A stretch of DNA of 46,607 nt from Acidobacteriota bacterium (GTDB taxonomy: Bacteria > Acidobacteriota > Blastocatellia > Pyrinomonadales > Pyrinomonadaceae): assembly GCA_019639215.1 (NCBI GenBank), contig JAHBSH010000008.1, forward strand, positions 1 to 46,607. The letters run 5' to 3'. Position numbers and translations under genes: made by a program. Of the stretch, positions 8,627-17,187 are shown piece after piece. Numbering within the stretch: the first letter of the stretch is position 1; each line of letters begins with the position of its first letter. Below the pieces are notes generated by a model. The model saw only the letters and a list, made by a program, of their open reading frames with translations, had not been told where the DNA came from and searched no databases.

Positions 8627-9118
8627 ATGGCGATCAGAAAAATAACAGAATATCCTGATGCAGTTCTTGCAGAGCTCGGCAAACCTGTTGAGACTTTCGA
8701 CGACGATCTAAAGACCCTCTGCGAGGATATGTTCGCGACGATGTATAATGCTGAGGGCGTTGGTCTTGCAGCTCCGCAGATCGGGTTGAATTTGCGGCTC
8801 TTCGTCATGGACTGTGACGGAATAAAACTCATCGCCGCAAACCCTGAGATAGTGGAGTCCGAGGGAGAACAGAGCGGACAGGAAGGCTGCCTTTCGGTGG
8901 GAAAGGTTCCTGCTGTAGTTAGCCGTCCGTTGAAGGCAAAGCTCAAAGCCCAGAACGAAAACGGTGAATGGTTCGAGATGGAAGCAGAAGGTTATGCCGC
9001 TAGGGCGTTCATGCATGAGACAGATCATTGCAACGGAAAGCTATTTATTGACCATCTACCTAAAATGAGGCGTGACATGGTTGTCAAACGCTTTCAGAAG
9101 GAAAAAAGATGGAAATAG
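8627..9118 (+). CDS. def: Peptide deformylase
   Basis: Removes the formyl group from the initiator methionine of new proteins. The 163-residue protein has all three family motifs: GVGLAAPQIG (residues 44-53), EGCLS with metal ligand Cys88, and HETDH with His130, catalytic Glu131 and His134. A TTG ten codons upstream keeps the frame open, but the ATG at 8627 gives the usual start MAIRKITEYPD. Codons are typical of the window. No methionyl-tRNA formyltransferase gene is adjacent, which is the more common arrangement. Confident. Confidence 0.95.
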   Translation: MAIRKITEYPDAVLAELGKPVETFDDDLKTLCEDMFATMYNAEGVGLAAPQIGLNLRLFVMDCDGIKLIAANPEIVESEGEQSGQEGCLSVGKVPAVVSRPLKAKLKAQNENGEWFEMEAEGYAARAFMHETDHCNGKLFIDHLPKMRRDMVVKRFQKEKRWK

Positions 9119-9202
9119 CGACCGGCAGTACAAGATAGAATAAGGATCAAAAGATCTTTTCACCTTTAGATAAACAGAACTCTATAAAAAAGGAGATCAC
9201 CA

Positions 9203-10339
9203 ATGAAAATATTAGCAAGTGTGCTTTTTGTCATCGGTTTGTTCGTTTTTAGCGCACAGACCGCTCAAGCTCAGTGTGATACCAACTCAATGACGCCCGT
9301 AAGGTGCGGTTATTATAATCAGGGGTATCAGGATGGGGCCAATGATGCACAGCAAAACAGAAGCAGAGATTACAGACGATATCGCAACAAATATAATCGA
9401 ACATACGAACGTGATTTTCGCGACGGATATAATGCCGGGTTTGACACGAGACCCTCATTTGGTCGATGGACAGCGAGCCAAAGAACCGCTTATGAGACAG
9501 GTTATAACGTAGGAGCCAATGACCGCTTTATGTCACGCGGACGAACACCTGAAACACAACAGGCAAGACAGGGCGCGGCAGTTCGCCCATATTTCGTTCA
9601 AGGTTATATGGACGGTTATGAGGGCATTCCGCGTAGATACGATTTTCCGATCGGCCAGTATCCCGGAAATCCAGGCAACCCCGGTTTTCCAGGTAACCCC
9701 GGCAATCCCGGTTTCCCCGGTGGTACAGTCAACGGGACCGCAACATGGTCAGGACGTGTTGATAAAACGGCAAATATCATTATCAGTGGAAATACCATTC
9801 GCGCCGTTGATGTCAGTAATACCGGCTTAACAACAACCCAGCAGTATGTTAACGGATCACTGCCGAGACGGGCATCTACGGTAACTGTCCGCAGAGAGGA
9901 TGGCCGCGGGACGGTGCGTGTGCTAGAGCAGCCGAACAGCCGAAATAACTATCAGGCTGTGATCAGGATCGAAGACCCACGCGGCGGAGCAGATAACTAT
10001 CGTATCGAGGTGTCATGGCAAAGCAGCAACGCTATCGAACCGTATCAGCGCGGCAGCGTCTCATGGTCCGGCAGGGTTGACCACAGGGTATATCTATATA
10101 TTTCCGGCAGAGATGTGTTTCCGCAGGTGATAGAAGGAAGCGCGGTGCAGAATGCTCGCTTTAATTTCACCGGTGCACTGGCACGCCGCCCCGGCAATGT
10201 CACTGTCAGAAAGCGTGACGGACGCGGAGAAGTAAGAGTGTTCCAGCAGCCGTCCGCTTCAAATGATTACATGGCCGTCATAGAGATCTATGACGACAAA
10301 GGCGGAGCCGATAACTATCGTATAGATGTCAGTTGGTAG
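9203..10339 (+). CDS. Secreted protein with collagen-like linker and duplicated C-terminal domain
   Basis: A strong AGGAG precedes the ATG. Residues 1-23 form a signal peptide ending ...TAQAQ. Residues 25-150 hold four variations of a GYxxGxxD motif (GYQDGANDAQ, GYNAGFDTR, GYNVGANDRF, GYMDGYEG) among many Tyr, Arg and Asn. Residues about 154-174 are a collagen-like linker of PGN and PGF triplets. The remainder is a duplicated domain of about 95 residues: each copy opens with WSGRVD, has VTVR..DGRG..RV...QP in the middle, and closes with GGADNYRI.VSW. The copies are clearly homologous but diverged. It lies between deformylase and the convergent trmB, with a shared terminator. It is probably an extracellular or periplasmic binding or structural protein; no function is known. 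Confidence 0.8.
   Translation: MKILASVLFVIGLFVFSAQTAQAQCDTNSMTPVRCGYYNQGYQDGANDAQQNRSRDYRRYRNKYNRTYERDFRDGYNAGFDTRPSFGRWTASQRTAYETGYNVGANDRFMSRGRTPETQQARQGAAVRPYFVQGYMDGYEGIPRRYDFPIGQYPGNPGNPGFPGNPGNPGFPGGTVNGTATWSGRVDKTANIIISGNTIRAVDVSNTGLTTTQQYVNGSLPRRASTVTVRREDGRGTVRVLEQPNSRNNYQAVIRIEDPRGGADNYRIEVSWQSSNAIEPYQRGSVSWSGRVDHRVYLYISGRDVFPQVIEGSAVQNARFNFTGALARRPGNVTVRKRDGRGEVRVFQQPSASNDYMAVIEIYDDKGGADNYRIDVSW
9662..9724 (+). repeat. Collagen-like PGN/PGF coding repeat
   Basis: Seven consecutive proline-glycine triplets (PGN PGN PGF, twice, then PGG). The two nine-residue units are PGNPGNPGF. Each unit is encoded by similar 27-base blocks with synonymous differences, so the repeat is not newly made. 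Confidence 0.8.
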
Positions 10340-10366
10340 TTTGAGGTATCCAAGTAGATCGAAGGA

Positions 10367-10399
10367 AAGCGGTCCTGTAATCGGGCCGCTTTTTATTTT
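10367..10399 (+). terminator. Bidirectional terminator between convergent genes
   Basis: AAGCGGTCC (10367-10375), seven-base loop, GGGCCGCTT (10383-10391), nine pairs with one G-U, then TTTATTTTA. It ends the secreted-protein gene and overlaps the end of trmB on the other strand. Confidence 0.8.
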
Positions 10400-11016
10400 A
10401 CGTTCCACATTGCTCGATAGACCGGTAGGCCCTTTTCTTCCACTGCGTTCTCGCGTTCTGTCTTCACGGGAAAAGGATTTTTATCTATTTCGATCTCGCT
10501 AAAATGCTCATTCTTTCTAAACATGTCAAACATCTCTTCGGCAAGAAATTCTATGTCTGTCTGAACGAATATGCGTGCATTTGGTGCCGCAATATTAGCT
10601 ATGGTCTCAACCATCTCGGGAGTTACCATACGACGCTTTGAATGTTTTTTCTTGAACCACGGATCGGGAAACTGGATCGTCACTGTTTGCAGAACTCCGC
10701 CCGGTATCTTTTCTAACAGGCGGTCAAGCCAGAGCATTGCATTGCAAAAGGAATAGCGCAGATTACTAAGGTCGCGTTCCGCCGCCAGCCTGTTTGCTTC
10801 ATTGACCAGAGCTTCGCGTATCTCCACGCCGATAAAATTTTGGTTTGGTTCTAACTCCGCCATTTTCAGAATGAATCGCCCGCGAGCACATCCCAGATCC
10901 AGGTGAAGCGGAAGTTCGGAGTCGGCGAAGATCTGGTCAAGATCCAGAGGCTCTGGTGCCTGGCGAAAATATGGAGCAAGCGGATTTACGTGTTGGTGAA
11001 CTCGGACTCTGGCCAT
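10393..11016 (-). CDS. trmB: tRNA (guanine-N7-)-methyltransferase
   Basis: Methylates G46 of tRNA variable loops using S-adenosylmethionine. The 207-residue protein has the SAM-binding motif (LHLDLGCARGRFI, residues about 37-49), the acidic FIGVEIRE strand, and the family signature FPDPWFKKKHSKRRMVTP. It follows the rhomboid gene by nine bases in the same direction, so it is the last gene of the murI-rph-fabG-rhomboid-trmB run. Length and motifs are standard. Confidence 0.94.
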   Translation of the reverse strand: MARVRVHQHVNPLAPYFRQAPEPLDLDQIFADSELPLHLDLGCARGRFILKMAELEPNQNFIGVEIREALVNEANRLAAERDLSNLRYSFCNAMLWLDRLLEKIPGGVLQTVTIQFPDPWFKKKHSKRRMVTPEMVETIANIAAPNARIFVQTDIEFLAEEMFDMFRKNEHFSEIEIDKNPFPVKTERENAVEEKGLPVYRAMWNVK

Positions 11017-11025
11017 ATCAAAGGT

Positions 11026-11775
11026 CTAGTTTGTTGCAGTAAATATCAGATAAACACTCAGGAGCGATGCAGCGATGAAAACACCTAAAGATGCCATGCC
11101 TGCTCCCTGTGCGACCGGGCCTGTTTCACGCGGGTCTTTATAAACATCCGAAGGTATCTGGAAAAAAGCATAAACAGCTCCAGCAAGCAAGCCGCCGATA
11201 TGGCCGTAGTTATCTACCACATTGTAAAGGACAAGTCCGAAGACAAGTATGAAGCCGATATTCATCATCAGGCTTTTGCGGAACTGCGGTGATACGAACT
11301 GTCTGCGGCGAAATGCATATACAGCAAGGTAGCCGACCAAAGCAATGATGCCGCCTGATGCCCCGACAGACGGAACATCAGGTAGAAAGATAAGGCTCAA
11401 TATATTACCGGTAATGCCGCCAAGCAGAAACACTATTGCCAGATGAGAACCGCTGGACAGAAACTCAAATAGCCTGCCAAAGCTGAAAAAAGCGTAGCTG
11501 TTCAGAAGAAAATGAAGGAGAAAACCGTGCGCGGTCATTCCTGTCAAGATCCTCCAATATTCGTCGCCGTAACGAAATGCATTCTTGTCGAATGCAACGC
11601 TGTAGTTTGACCGATCGAAACCAGCATACATCTGAGCTAAAAAAACCAGAAAAAGACAGCCTATCAGAACACACGTATAACGCGGTGTCCCAAAACCGAC
11701 CTCGGCTTGAGGATCTTTTTGATCATCGCTCAGATCGGTTTCCGCTTCGGTCTTTTCGACGTACTCCAACGACAA
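11026..11775 (-). CDS. Rhomboid family intramembrane serine protease
   Basis: A 249-residue integral membrane protease that cleaves transmembrane segments. Ser140 in VGASGGIIALVG and His192 in NYGHIGGLLAGA form the catalytic dyad. Six or seven hydrophobic segments follow a soluble acidic N terminus of about 30 residues. The start is TTG at 11775, supported by AAGGAG seven bases ahead; no in-frame ATG lies close to it. It lies between fabG and trmB in a close cluster. The function of rhomboids in such bacteria is generally unknown; candidate substrates are not visible here. Confidence 0.9.
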   Translation of the reverse strand: MSLEYVEKTEAETDLSDDQKDPQAEVGFGTPRYTCVLIGCLFLVFLAQMYAGFDRSNYSVAFDKNAFRYGDEYWRILTGMTAHGFLLHFLLNSYAFFSFGRLFEFLSSGSHLAIVFLLGGITGNILSLIFLPDVPSVGASGGIIALVGYLAVYAFRRRQFVSPQFRKSLMMNIGFILVFGLVLYNVVDNYGHIGGLLAGAVYAFFQIPSDVYKDPRETGPVAQGAGMASLGVFIAASLLSVYLIFTATN

Positions 11776-11832
11776 GTTACTCTCCTTCTTCCTTGAGGCA
11801 AATGCTTCTAAGGCTTCGCTTTTGTGCGAGAC

Positions 11833-12588
11833 CTACATAGCCAGTCCGCCATCGGGTTGGACAACCTGTCCGGTAAGATAACGGGAGGAATCAGAGAGCA
11901 TGAAACTGGCGATCTCGGCCACTTCCTTGACATTGCCAAGACGGCCAAGCGGAATAGAGGCAAGTATCTTTTCACGATATTCTGCGTTCATTTCAGACGC
12001 CATTTCGGTCTCGATCAGGCCGAGGGCGAGAGCATTGACGGTGATCTTTCGGCTGGCAACTTCTTTAGCAAGAGATTTTGTCAGACCGATCATACCCGCC
12101 TTTGAAGCGGAATAATTAGATTGTCCGAGCATACCGACAACGCCGGAAATAGAAGCAATGTTAAGGATCGAACCGCCGTCCTCATTTTTCATCATCGGAC
12201 GAACCGCCGCCTTTGAGAAATTCCAGGCACCTTTTAGGTTAGTGTCTATTACCGCGTCCCAATCTTCTTCTTTCATCCTGAGAATAAGCTGATCTCGGGT
12301 GATGCCGGCATTGTTAACTAGATAATTCAAAGAACCGAACTCGGCAACCGTCTGTTTTACGAAATCCGCCGAAGCTTCTGTACTCGCTACATCACACTGA
12401 GCGGCAAAGGATTTTACACCCAGAGCCTCGATCTCAGACTTAAGCTTTTCAGCCTCTTCGGCGCTTTTTGAATAATTGAATGCAACGTTGCATCCGTTAT
12501 TCGCAAGCTCTAATACGATAGCTTTTCCTATTCCACGTGTGCCGCCGGTCACTATGGCCGAACGGCCTTCAAATTTTCTTTCGCTCAT
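11833..12588 (-). CDS. fabG: 3-oxoacyl-[acyl-carrier-protein] reductase
   Basis: Reduces 3-oxoacyl-ACP with NADPH in fatty acid synthesis. A classical SDR of 251 residues: nucleotide motif TGGTRGIG (residues 14-21), NNAG (92-95), catalytic Ser146, Tyr159 and Lys163 (NIASISG, then NYSASKAG), and C-terminal LTGQVVQPDGGLAM, which is the usual FabG ending. It lies eight bases after rph and 57 bases before the rhomboid gene. SDR paralogues are many, and no other fab gene is near, so the exact substrate is inferred from overall similarity. Confidence 0.85.
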   Translation of the reverse strand: MSERKFEGRSAIVTGGTRGIGKAIVLELANNGCNVAFNYSKSAEEAEKLKSEIEALGVKSFAAQCDVASTEASADFVKQTVAEFGSLNYLVNNAGITRDQLILRMKEEDWDAVIDTNLKGAWNFSKAAVRPMMKNEDGGSILNIASISGVVGMLGQSNYSASKAGMIGLTKSLAKEVASRKITVNALALGLIETEMASEMNAEYREKILASIPLGRLGNVKEVAEIASFMLSDSSRYLTGQVVQPDGGLAM

Positions 12589-12596
12589 ATCTTGAG

Positions 12597-13319
12597 TTAG
12601 TTGTTCAAAACATTCCTTTGTATCTGGAACAATTCGTTTATGCCTTTATCTGCCAGTGCCAACATGGCGTCCATCTGATCTCTGGAGAAAGGCTCGCGTT
12701 CGGCGGTTCCTTGTATCTCAATGAATTTGCCTGCTCCGGTGCAGACGATGTTCATATCAACCTCTGCCTCTGAATCTTCTGCGTACGCAAGATCAAGAAT
12801 AGGTGTGCCTTCCATAATGCCGACGCTTACCGCTGCGACCTCGCTCAAAAGGGGTGAGGTTTTTATAGTGCCTTGTTTGAGTATCTTTCGGCATGCCAGA
12901 GCAAGTGCAACGTAAGCACCGGTTATTGAGGCACAACGAGTTCCGCCATCTGCTTGTATAACGTCGCAATCAAGAAATATCTGTCGTTCGCCGAGGAGCT
13001 TTGTATCGACAACAGCTCTCAGGCTTCGCCCTATCAAGCGTTGAATCTCCTGTGTTCTGCCCGAAGGCCCGCGTTGGACCTCACGCTGTGTTCTGGTGTT
13101 TGTTGCTCGCGGCAGCATTGCATACTCTGCCGTCACCCAACCCACACCTTTATTCCGCAGGAACATCGGCACCCGATCTTCAACAGAGGCGGTGCATATC
13201 ACCTTTGTCCCGCCAAATTCTATCAGGGCGGAGCCTTCTGCATACGGAGAGATATTAGGTGTTATCTTTACATTCCGCAGCTGGTCAACAGCTCGGTTGT
13301 CTGGTCTTACAAAGCTCAT
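12597..13319 (-). CDS. rph: Ribonuclease PH
   Basis: Phosphorolytic 3'-5' exonuclease that trims tRNA 3' ends. The 240-residue protein has the family features [19 protein letters not shown] at the N terminus, [17 protein letters not shown], the arginine-rich [19 protein letters not shown], and [20 protein letters not shown]. All expected phosphate-binding residues are present. It is 30 bases downstream of murI and eight bases ahead of fabG, a likely operon. Confidence 0.95.
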   Translation of the reverse strand: MSFVRPDNRAVDQLRNVKITPNISPYAEGSALIEFGGTKVICTASVEDRVPMFLRNKGVGWVTAEYAMLPRATNTRTQREVQRGPSGRTQEIQRLIGRSLRAVVDTKLLGERQIFLDCDVIQADGGTRCASITGAYVALALACRKILKQGTIKTSPLLSEVAAVSVGIMEGTPILDLAYAEDSEAEVDMNIVCTGAGKFIEIQGTAEREPFSRDQMDAMLALADKGINELFQIQRNVLNN

Positions 13320-13349
13320 AAAAAATCAGGTCTAAGCGACATTCGCCAA

Positions 13350-14231
13350 CTAAATTACCGGCTGATCAATGCCCGGAACTTCTACCGCCTCGAGTTTCAT
13401 AGGTTTTGCACCGAGGAAACGTTCGGCGACTCTGGCAAATCTTTCAGTCGCATCGGTCACAAAAAAATGATCCAAGTCGTCGCAAAGCTGCCGTGAGCCT
13501 GAAACTACATTCCGGTTATCAAGGCCCTTATCATGTAAAAGCTCTACCACCTCGTCTGCCGTGGCCTCGCCTGAGTCAACCAGTTTAACATTTTCACCTA
13601 CGGTTTGTTGAATGACCTGTTTGAGTATTGGATAGTGGGTACAGCCCAACACGACGGCCTCCGGTTTGAACTCATCAAACACTGAAAGATATTTTTGAGC
13701 TATCGAATTTGTCTCCGGAGCATCTGTCCATCCTTCTTCGGCCAGTGGCACAAATAGCGGACATGCCTGCTGCAGGATCTGAGCTTTGTCACATGCGTCG
13801 TGGATCCTATCGGCGTAGGCATTGCTTGCTACCGTAGCTTCTGTGGCGATCACACCTATCCGTGGAGCCTCACCACCGATGATCTCGACTGCCTTGCGTC
13901 CTCCCGGGCCGATCACCCCGACAACGTCAAGGCCGATCTGGGCACGTATCTGCGGAAGTGCCAAAGCCGACGCTGTGTTACACGCCACAACGAGCATCTT
14001 TATTCCGAGAGATGCAAGAAACTGAGCATTTTCCAGTGCATAACGTTCTACCGTTGCCAGTGATTTCGTTCCGTAGGGCACTCGCGCCGTATCGCCCAAG
14101 TAAATGAAGCGTTCGTTAGGCAAACGATTATGAAGTGCCCGATAGACCGTTAGGCCTCCAACACCCGAATCAAAAATTCCGATAGGGAGCGACCTAAGAT
14201 CGAACTTGTCTTTTGTTGCTATCTCGTTCAT
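13350..14231 (-). CDS. murI: Glutamate racemase
   Basis: Makes D-glutamate for peptidoglycan. Two catalytic cysteines are present: Cys84 in VVACNTASA and Cys197 in LGCTHYP. Other signatures are IGIFDSGVGGLTV near residue 20 and YLGDTARVPYG. The start is the ATG at 14231; a TTG directly before it also fits. No clear Shine-Dalgarno sequence precedes it. It is the first gene of the minus-strand cluster running to trmB, and the 266-base gap upstream holds the promoters of both this cluster and the divergent metalloprotease gene. Confidence 0.94.
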   Translation of the reverse strand: MNEIATKDKFDLRSLPIGIFDSGVGGLTVYRALHNRLPNERFIYLGDTARVPYGTKSLATVERYALENAQFLASLGIKMLVVACNTASALALPQIRAQIGLDVVGVIGPGGRKAVEIIGGEAPRIGVIATEATVASNAYADRIHDACDKAQILQQACPLFVPLAEEGWTDAPETNSIAQKYLSVFDEFKPEAVVLGCTHYPILKQVIQQTVGENVKLVDSGEATADEVVELLHDKGLDNRNVVSGSRQLCDDLDHFFVTDATERFARVAERFLGAKPMKLEAVEVPGIDQPVI

Positions 14232-14352
14232 CAAAAGAACTGAGAATAGGATCCGCCAAGTTCAATGTCAACGCTCAAGGGGCATTTAAAGCCATCGGCA
14301 TAATAAGGAGATTGGTTAGAAAAAGCTGAACAAAACCTTGTAGATTTTTTTA

Positions 14353-14382
14353 TTGATTTTAGAAATTGATGACAGATACAAT
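14353..14382 (+). promoter_or_regulatory. Possible promoter of the metalloprotease gene
   Basis: TTGATT (14353-14358), an 18-base spacer and TACAAT (14377-14382) resemble a sigma-70 promoter with four and five consensus bases. The start codon follows about 115 bases on, after GGAG. Confidence 0.35.
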
Positions 14383-14497
14383 AGTAGTCGAGTTTCCCCT
14401 TCTCACTTTATCAACTTAAAACTGTCCACAGATCATCGACAGAAATTAAGGGTAATTACATAATCTACCCAAATAAACATACCCCGGAGAATCGCCT

Positions 14498-16471
14498 ATG
14501 AGACGAGCAGCTATCGTTTTATCAATTTTTGTACTGATATTAACAATCTTTTTTCTTGCAGAGGACAGGTTGCCCGTCCTCGCCCAGCAGCGTTCTTCAG
14601 GAGACGAGCCCGTGCGAGCGTCCGTCCGCAGTCGAGAGAATGACAAAAAAATGGCCGAAGTGATAAGACAGCTAACCGACCGCTCTTCAGATGGGTTGGT
14701 CGAGCAAACGCTGCACGATGGCACCGTCTTCTTCGATCTCGACGGTCGTTTTCAAAATGTGATGCTCGGCCGTGTCGATTCTAATGGCGAAGCGGCTGCA
14801 GCCTGTGTAACAAGTCTGGCCGAGGCAAATGATTTCTTCGGACGTGATCTAGAAACGGGCAGACCCGTCCCGTCTCTTTCATTTCTTCGCGAAGACATCT
14901 CCAATATTGCCCGTCGGCACGGAATGGGCGTGGATGAATATTTGTTTTACACCAAGATGATAAGTGATGCCGCCGTTAACGAGGCACTTGCATCGCCTTC
15001 GAGCGCGGTGATAACCATAGTGAACAATAATGGCCCGGGAGTTGGCTTTAATGACACACAGGCCGCATTCGTCGTTGGCGAAGGCGGAAATGCTGGCACG
15101 ACACGCGGCGAACAGCGTTTGAACGTGTTCAATTTTGCAGCAGCGATCTGGGGAGCTTTCCTGGACAGTTCGGTACCGATAAATGTGCAGGCACAGTTTG
15201 CCCCGCAAACTTGTTCGACCAGCGGCGGTGTTCTGGGATCCGCCGGTTCGGTAAATGTCGTTCGGGACTTCTCCGGTGCTGAGTTTGCGGGAACATGGTA
15301 TTCGTCTGCTCTTGCAAACAAACGTGCAGGTGTTGACCTTATTCCTGCTAATCCTGAAATAAATGCTACCTTTAACCTCGACCTCGATGAAAGTCCTACC
15401 TGTTTTGGGCCGAATTGGCGGTTCTATTATGGCTTGGACAATGCGACCCCTTCGCAGCGGATCAATTTGCTTGTGGTACTGCTTCACGAGATGGGACACG
15501 GACTTGGATTTCAAAGTTTTGTAAATGGCAGCACGGGAGCTTTTTTCAGCGGATTCCCCGATGTTTACCTTCGCAACATGTATGATCGTTCTGTCAGTTT
15601 ATCTTGGCATCAGATGTCGAACGCTCAACGGCAAGCTTCTGCAATAAACGTGAACAATGTGTTGTGGGATGGTCCGAATGTCCGGTTAGCTTCCGGGTTT
15701 TTAACAAACGGGAGAGACGCGACAACCGGCAGAGTAGAGCTATTCACGCCAAGCCCTCTTCAGTCGGGATCTTCAATTTCTCATTTCGGAACAGCTGCTT
15801 TCCCTAACTTACTGATGGAGCCAAGTATTACTTCGGGACTTCCCTTGACGCTTGATCTGTCGCGACAGTTGATGAGGGACATCGGATGGTATCGCGATAC
15901 TACCGGTGACAATATTCCTGATACCATTACCGGCGTTGTGATCAACGATGATGTCGCGATCATCGACGACACGGTAGAAATTTCTTGGACAAACAGTGGA
16001 GGTTTCAACAGAAATGTGACGATCGAGCTTTCAACCGACGGCGGAGCAACCTTCTCAACAGTATTAGCAGCTGACCTCTTGAACACAGGGAACTTTACCT
16101 GGAATGTGCCGAACACTCCTACTACGCAGGCCAGGATAAGGGTGCGTGAGATCGGATTTATCCAACCGTCCGGCATATCATCGGCAAATTTCGTTATCTC
16201 GCTTGCTCCCTCTTCTGCTCCGGTAACGGTCTCGGGCCGTGTGGTTGATCTTTTTGGCCGCGGAATCGGGAATGTACACCTTCGGATCGATAACGGACAT
16301 GGCCGCACAAGCACGGTACGTACGAATCCGTTTGGCTACTATCAGTTTAGCGGGCTTTCCGCTGGTACCGGTTATGTGCTGTCACCAAGCCATAAACAAT
16401 ACCGGTTCAGTCCAATTAACCTTCTGCTGAATGACAATATGACCGATGTCAATTTCTCACCAATGCCATAA
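14498..16471 (+). CDS. Secreted leishmanolysin-like zinc metalloprotease
   Basis: A 657-residue exported protein with an N-terminal hydrophobic signal (residues 5-25). The motif HEMGHGLGF gives zinc ligands His330 and His334 and catalytic Glu331. Residue +6 after His334 is Ser, so this is not a plain HExxHxxGxxH metzincin. A later SISHF (His429) and LMEP (Met440) match the leishmanolysin (M8) pattern, where the third His lies far away just before the Met-turn. Residues about 490-560 look like a beta-sandwich (VEISWTNSGGFNRNVTIELS), and residues 570-657 form a carboxypeptidase-regulatory-like domain (VSGRVVDLFGRGIGNVHLRI). GGAG precedes the ATG. M8-like assignment is my inference from motif order; zinc protease activity is likely. 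Confidence 0.82.
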   Translation: MRRAAIVLSIFVLILTIFFLAEDRLPVLAQQRSSGDEPVRASVRSRENDKKMAEVIRQLTDRSSDGLVEQTLHDGTVFFDLDGRFQNVMLGRVDSNGEAAAACVTSLAEANDFFGRDLETGRPVPSLSFLREDISNIARRHGMGVDEYLFYTKMISDAAVNEALASPSSAVITIVNNNGPGVGFNDTQAAFVVGEGGNAGTTRGEQRLNVFNFAAAIWGAFLDSSVPINVQAQFAPQTCSTSGGVLGSAGSVNVVRDFSGAEFAGTWYSSALANKRAGVDLIPANPEINATFNLDLDESPTCFGPNWRFYYGLDNATPSQRINLLVVLLHEMGHGLGFQSFVNGSTGAFFSGFPDVYLRNMYDRSVSLSWHQMSNAQRQASAINVNNVLWDGPNVRLASGFLTNGRDATTGRVELFTPSPLQSGSSISHFGTAAFPNLLMEPSITSGLPLTLDLSRQLMRDIGWYRDTTGDNIPDTITGVVINDDVAIIDDTVEISWTNSGGFNRNVTIELSTDGGATFSTVLAADLLNTGNFTWNVPNTPTTQARIRVREIGFIQPSGISSANFVISLAPSSAPVTVSGRVVDLFGRGIGNVHLRIDNGHGRTSTVRTNPFGYYQFSGLSAGTGYVLSPSHKQYRFSPINLLLNDNMTDVNFSPMP

Positions 16472-16495
16472 ATTGGCGGAAGTGGAGTGATGCGA

Positions 16496-16530
16496 AAAAT
16501 GCCCGACCTGTGTATGGCCGGGCATTTTTA
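16496..16530 (+). terminator. Intrinsic terminator of the metalloprotease gene
   Basis: AAATGCCCG (16497-16505), a 13-base loop and CGGGCATTT (16519-16527), followed by TTTATTTC. It lies 25 bases past the stop codon. A perfect nine-pair stem with a T run makes this one of the clearest terminators in the window. Confidence 0.88.
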
Positions 16531-16583
16531 TTTCATTGTCTGAGAGGCACCAGCCGGTAATATCGGATCACAACACACTCGGC

Positions 16584-17042
16584 TTATTGCTCAATGTTGA
16601 CCACGTTGCCATTCAGCCCATACGTCAAAACGGTGCCCTCCCACATATCAAAATCGAGAGTCTCACCTCTTCTTTCCCCGGTAAAATACCTCTGGTTTGA
16701 GGCCGAAGCCTTTACGGTCGTTTGAGTTATCTGGGCCATGTTGTCACAGAACACGTTGCCGTCTCCCGCCGCGCCGCTGGAACCCGGTGTGATCTTTGCC
16801 ACCTGGCAGGCATAAAGCTCAATGCTTTTCAGATTTCCGCGTAATTGACTCATCCTCGGAATTCCGTCGGGATATCCGTGACGCATGATTTTCAGCATTA
16901 CATCGGCGCCATGCGTAACCGTCACATCATTTACCAAACTGTAGAACCAGGGAATGGGTGTATCAAAATTGACCTTAAGAACGAAATCACCTTTCGGCTT
17001 CCAATCTTGAAGCCTTACGTCACGAAACACTATGGATCTCAT
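16584..17042 (-). CDS. Hypothetical protein, 152 aa
   Basis: I do not recognise this family. The protein has no signal peptide or membrane segment and reads as mixed beta-rich soluble sequence (VLKVNFDTPIPWFYSLVNDV). Two cysteines (YACQVA, FCDNMA) are far apart. The ATG at 17042 is weakly supported by upstream GCGG. It lies alone between the convergent metalloprotease gene and the tmRNA gene, transcribed in the same direction as tmRNA and directly downstream of its 3' end. Such a place is a common landing site for mobile elements, but nothing else mobile is visible here. The frame is intact and no competing gene overlaps, so a real gene is likely. Confidence 0.55.
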   Translation of the reverse strand: MRSIVFRDVRLQDWKPKGDFVLKVNFDTPIPWFYSLVNDVTVTHGADVMLKIMRHGYPDGIPRMSQLRGNLKSIELYACQVAKITPGSSGAAGDGNVFCDNMAQITQTTVKASASNQRYFTGERRGETLDFDMWEGTVLTYGLNGNVVNIEQ

Positions 17043-17099
17043 ATTTAACCGCCAAGCAGGCCTAATTACTTTGTATTGGAGCTTGACGGAGTGAATAAG

Positions 17100-17150
17100 T
17101 TTTTTGCGCTGTTATCCGGCAGCCGCGCCGCCAGAGATCTACGCAAAAAA
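17100..17150. repeat. Inverted repeat downstream of tmRNA
   Basis: TTTTTTGCG (17100-17108) and CGCAAAAAA (17142-17150) are perfect nine-base inverted copies with a 33-base GC-rich spacer. It lies 38 bases beyond the tmRNA 3' end. The T run is in the first arm of either strand, which is not the form of a standard terminator. Confidence 0.5.
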
Positions 17151-17187
17151 GCGGTTGAGAGGACTGCGTTAACAAATGTATTAAAAT

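Noticed and set aside
14425..14440. TGTCCACAG resembling a DnaA box upstream of the metalloprotease
   Set aside because: One imperfect match alone, with no cluster, no AT-rich unwinding region and no dnaA or dnaN nearby.
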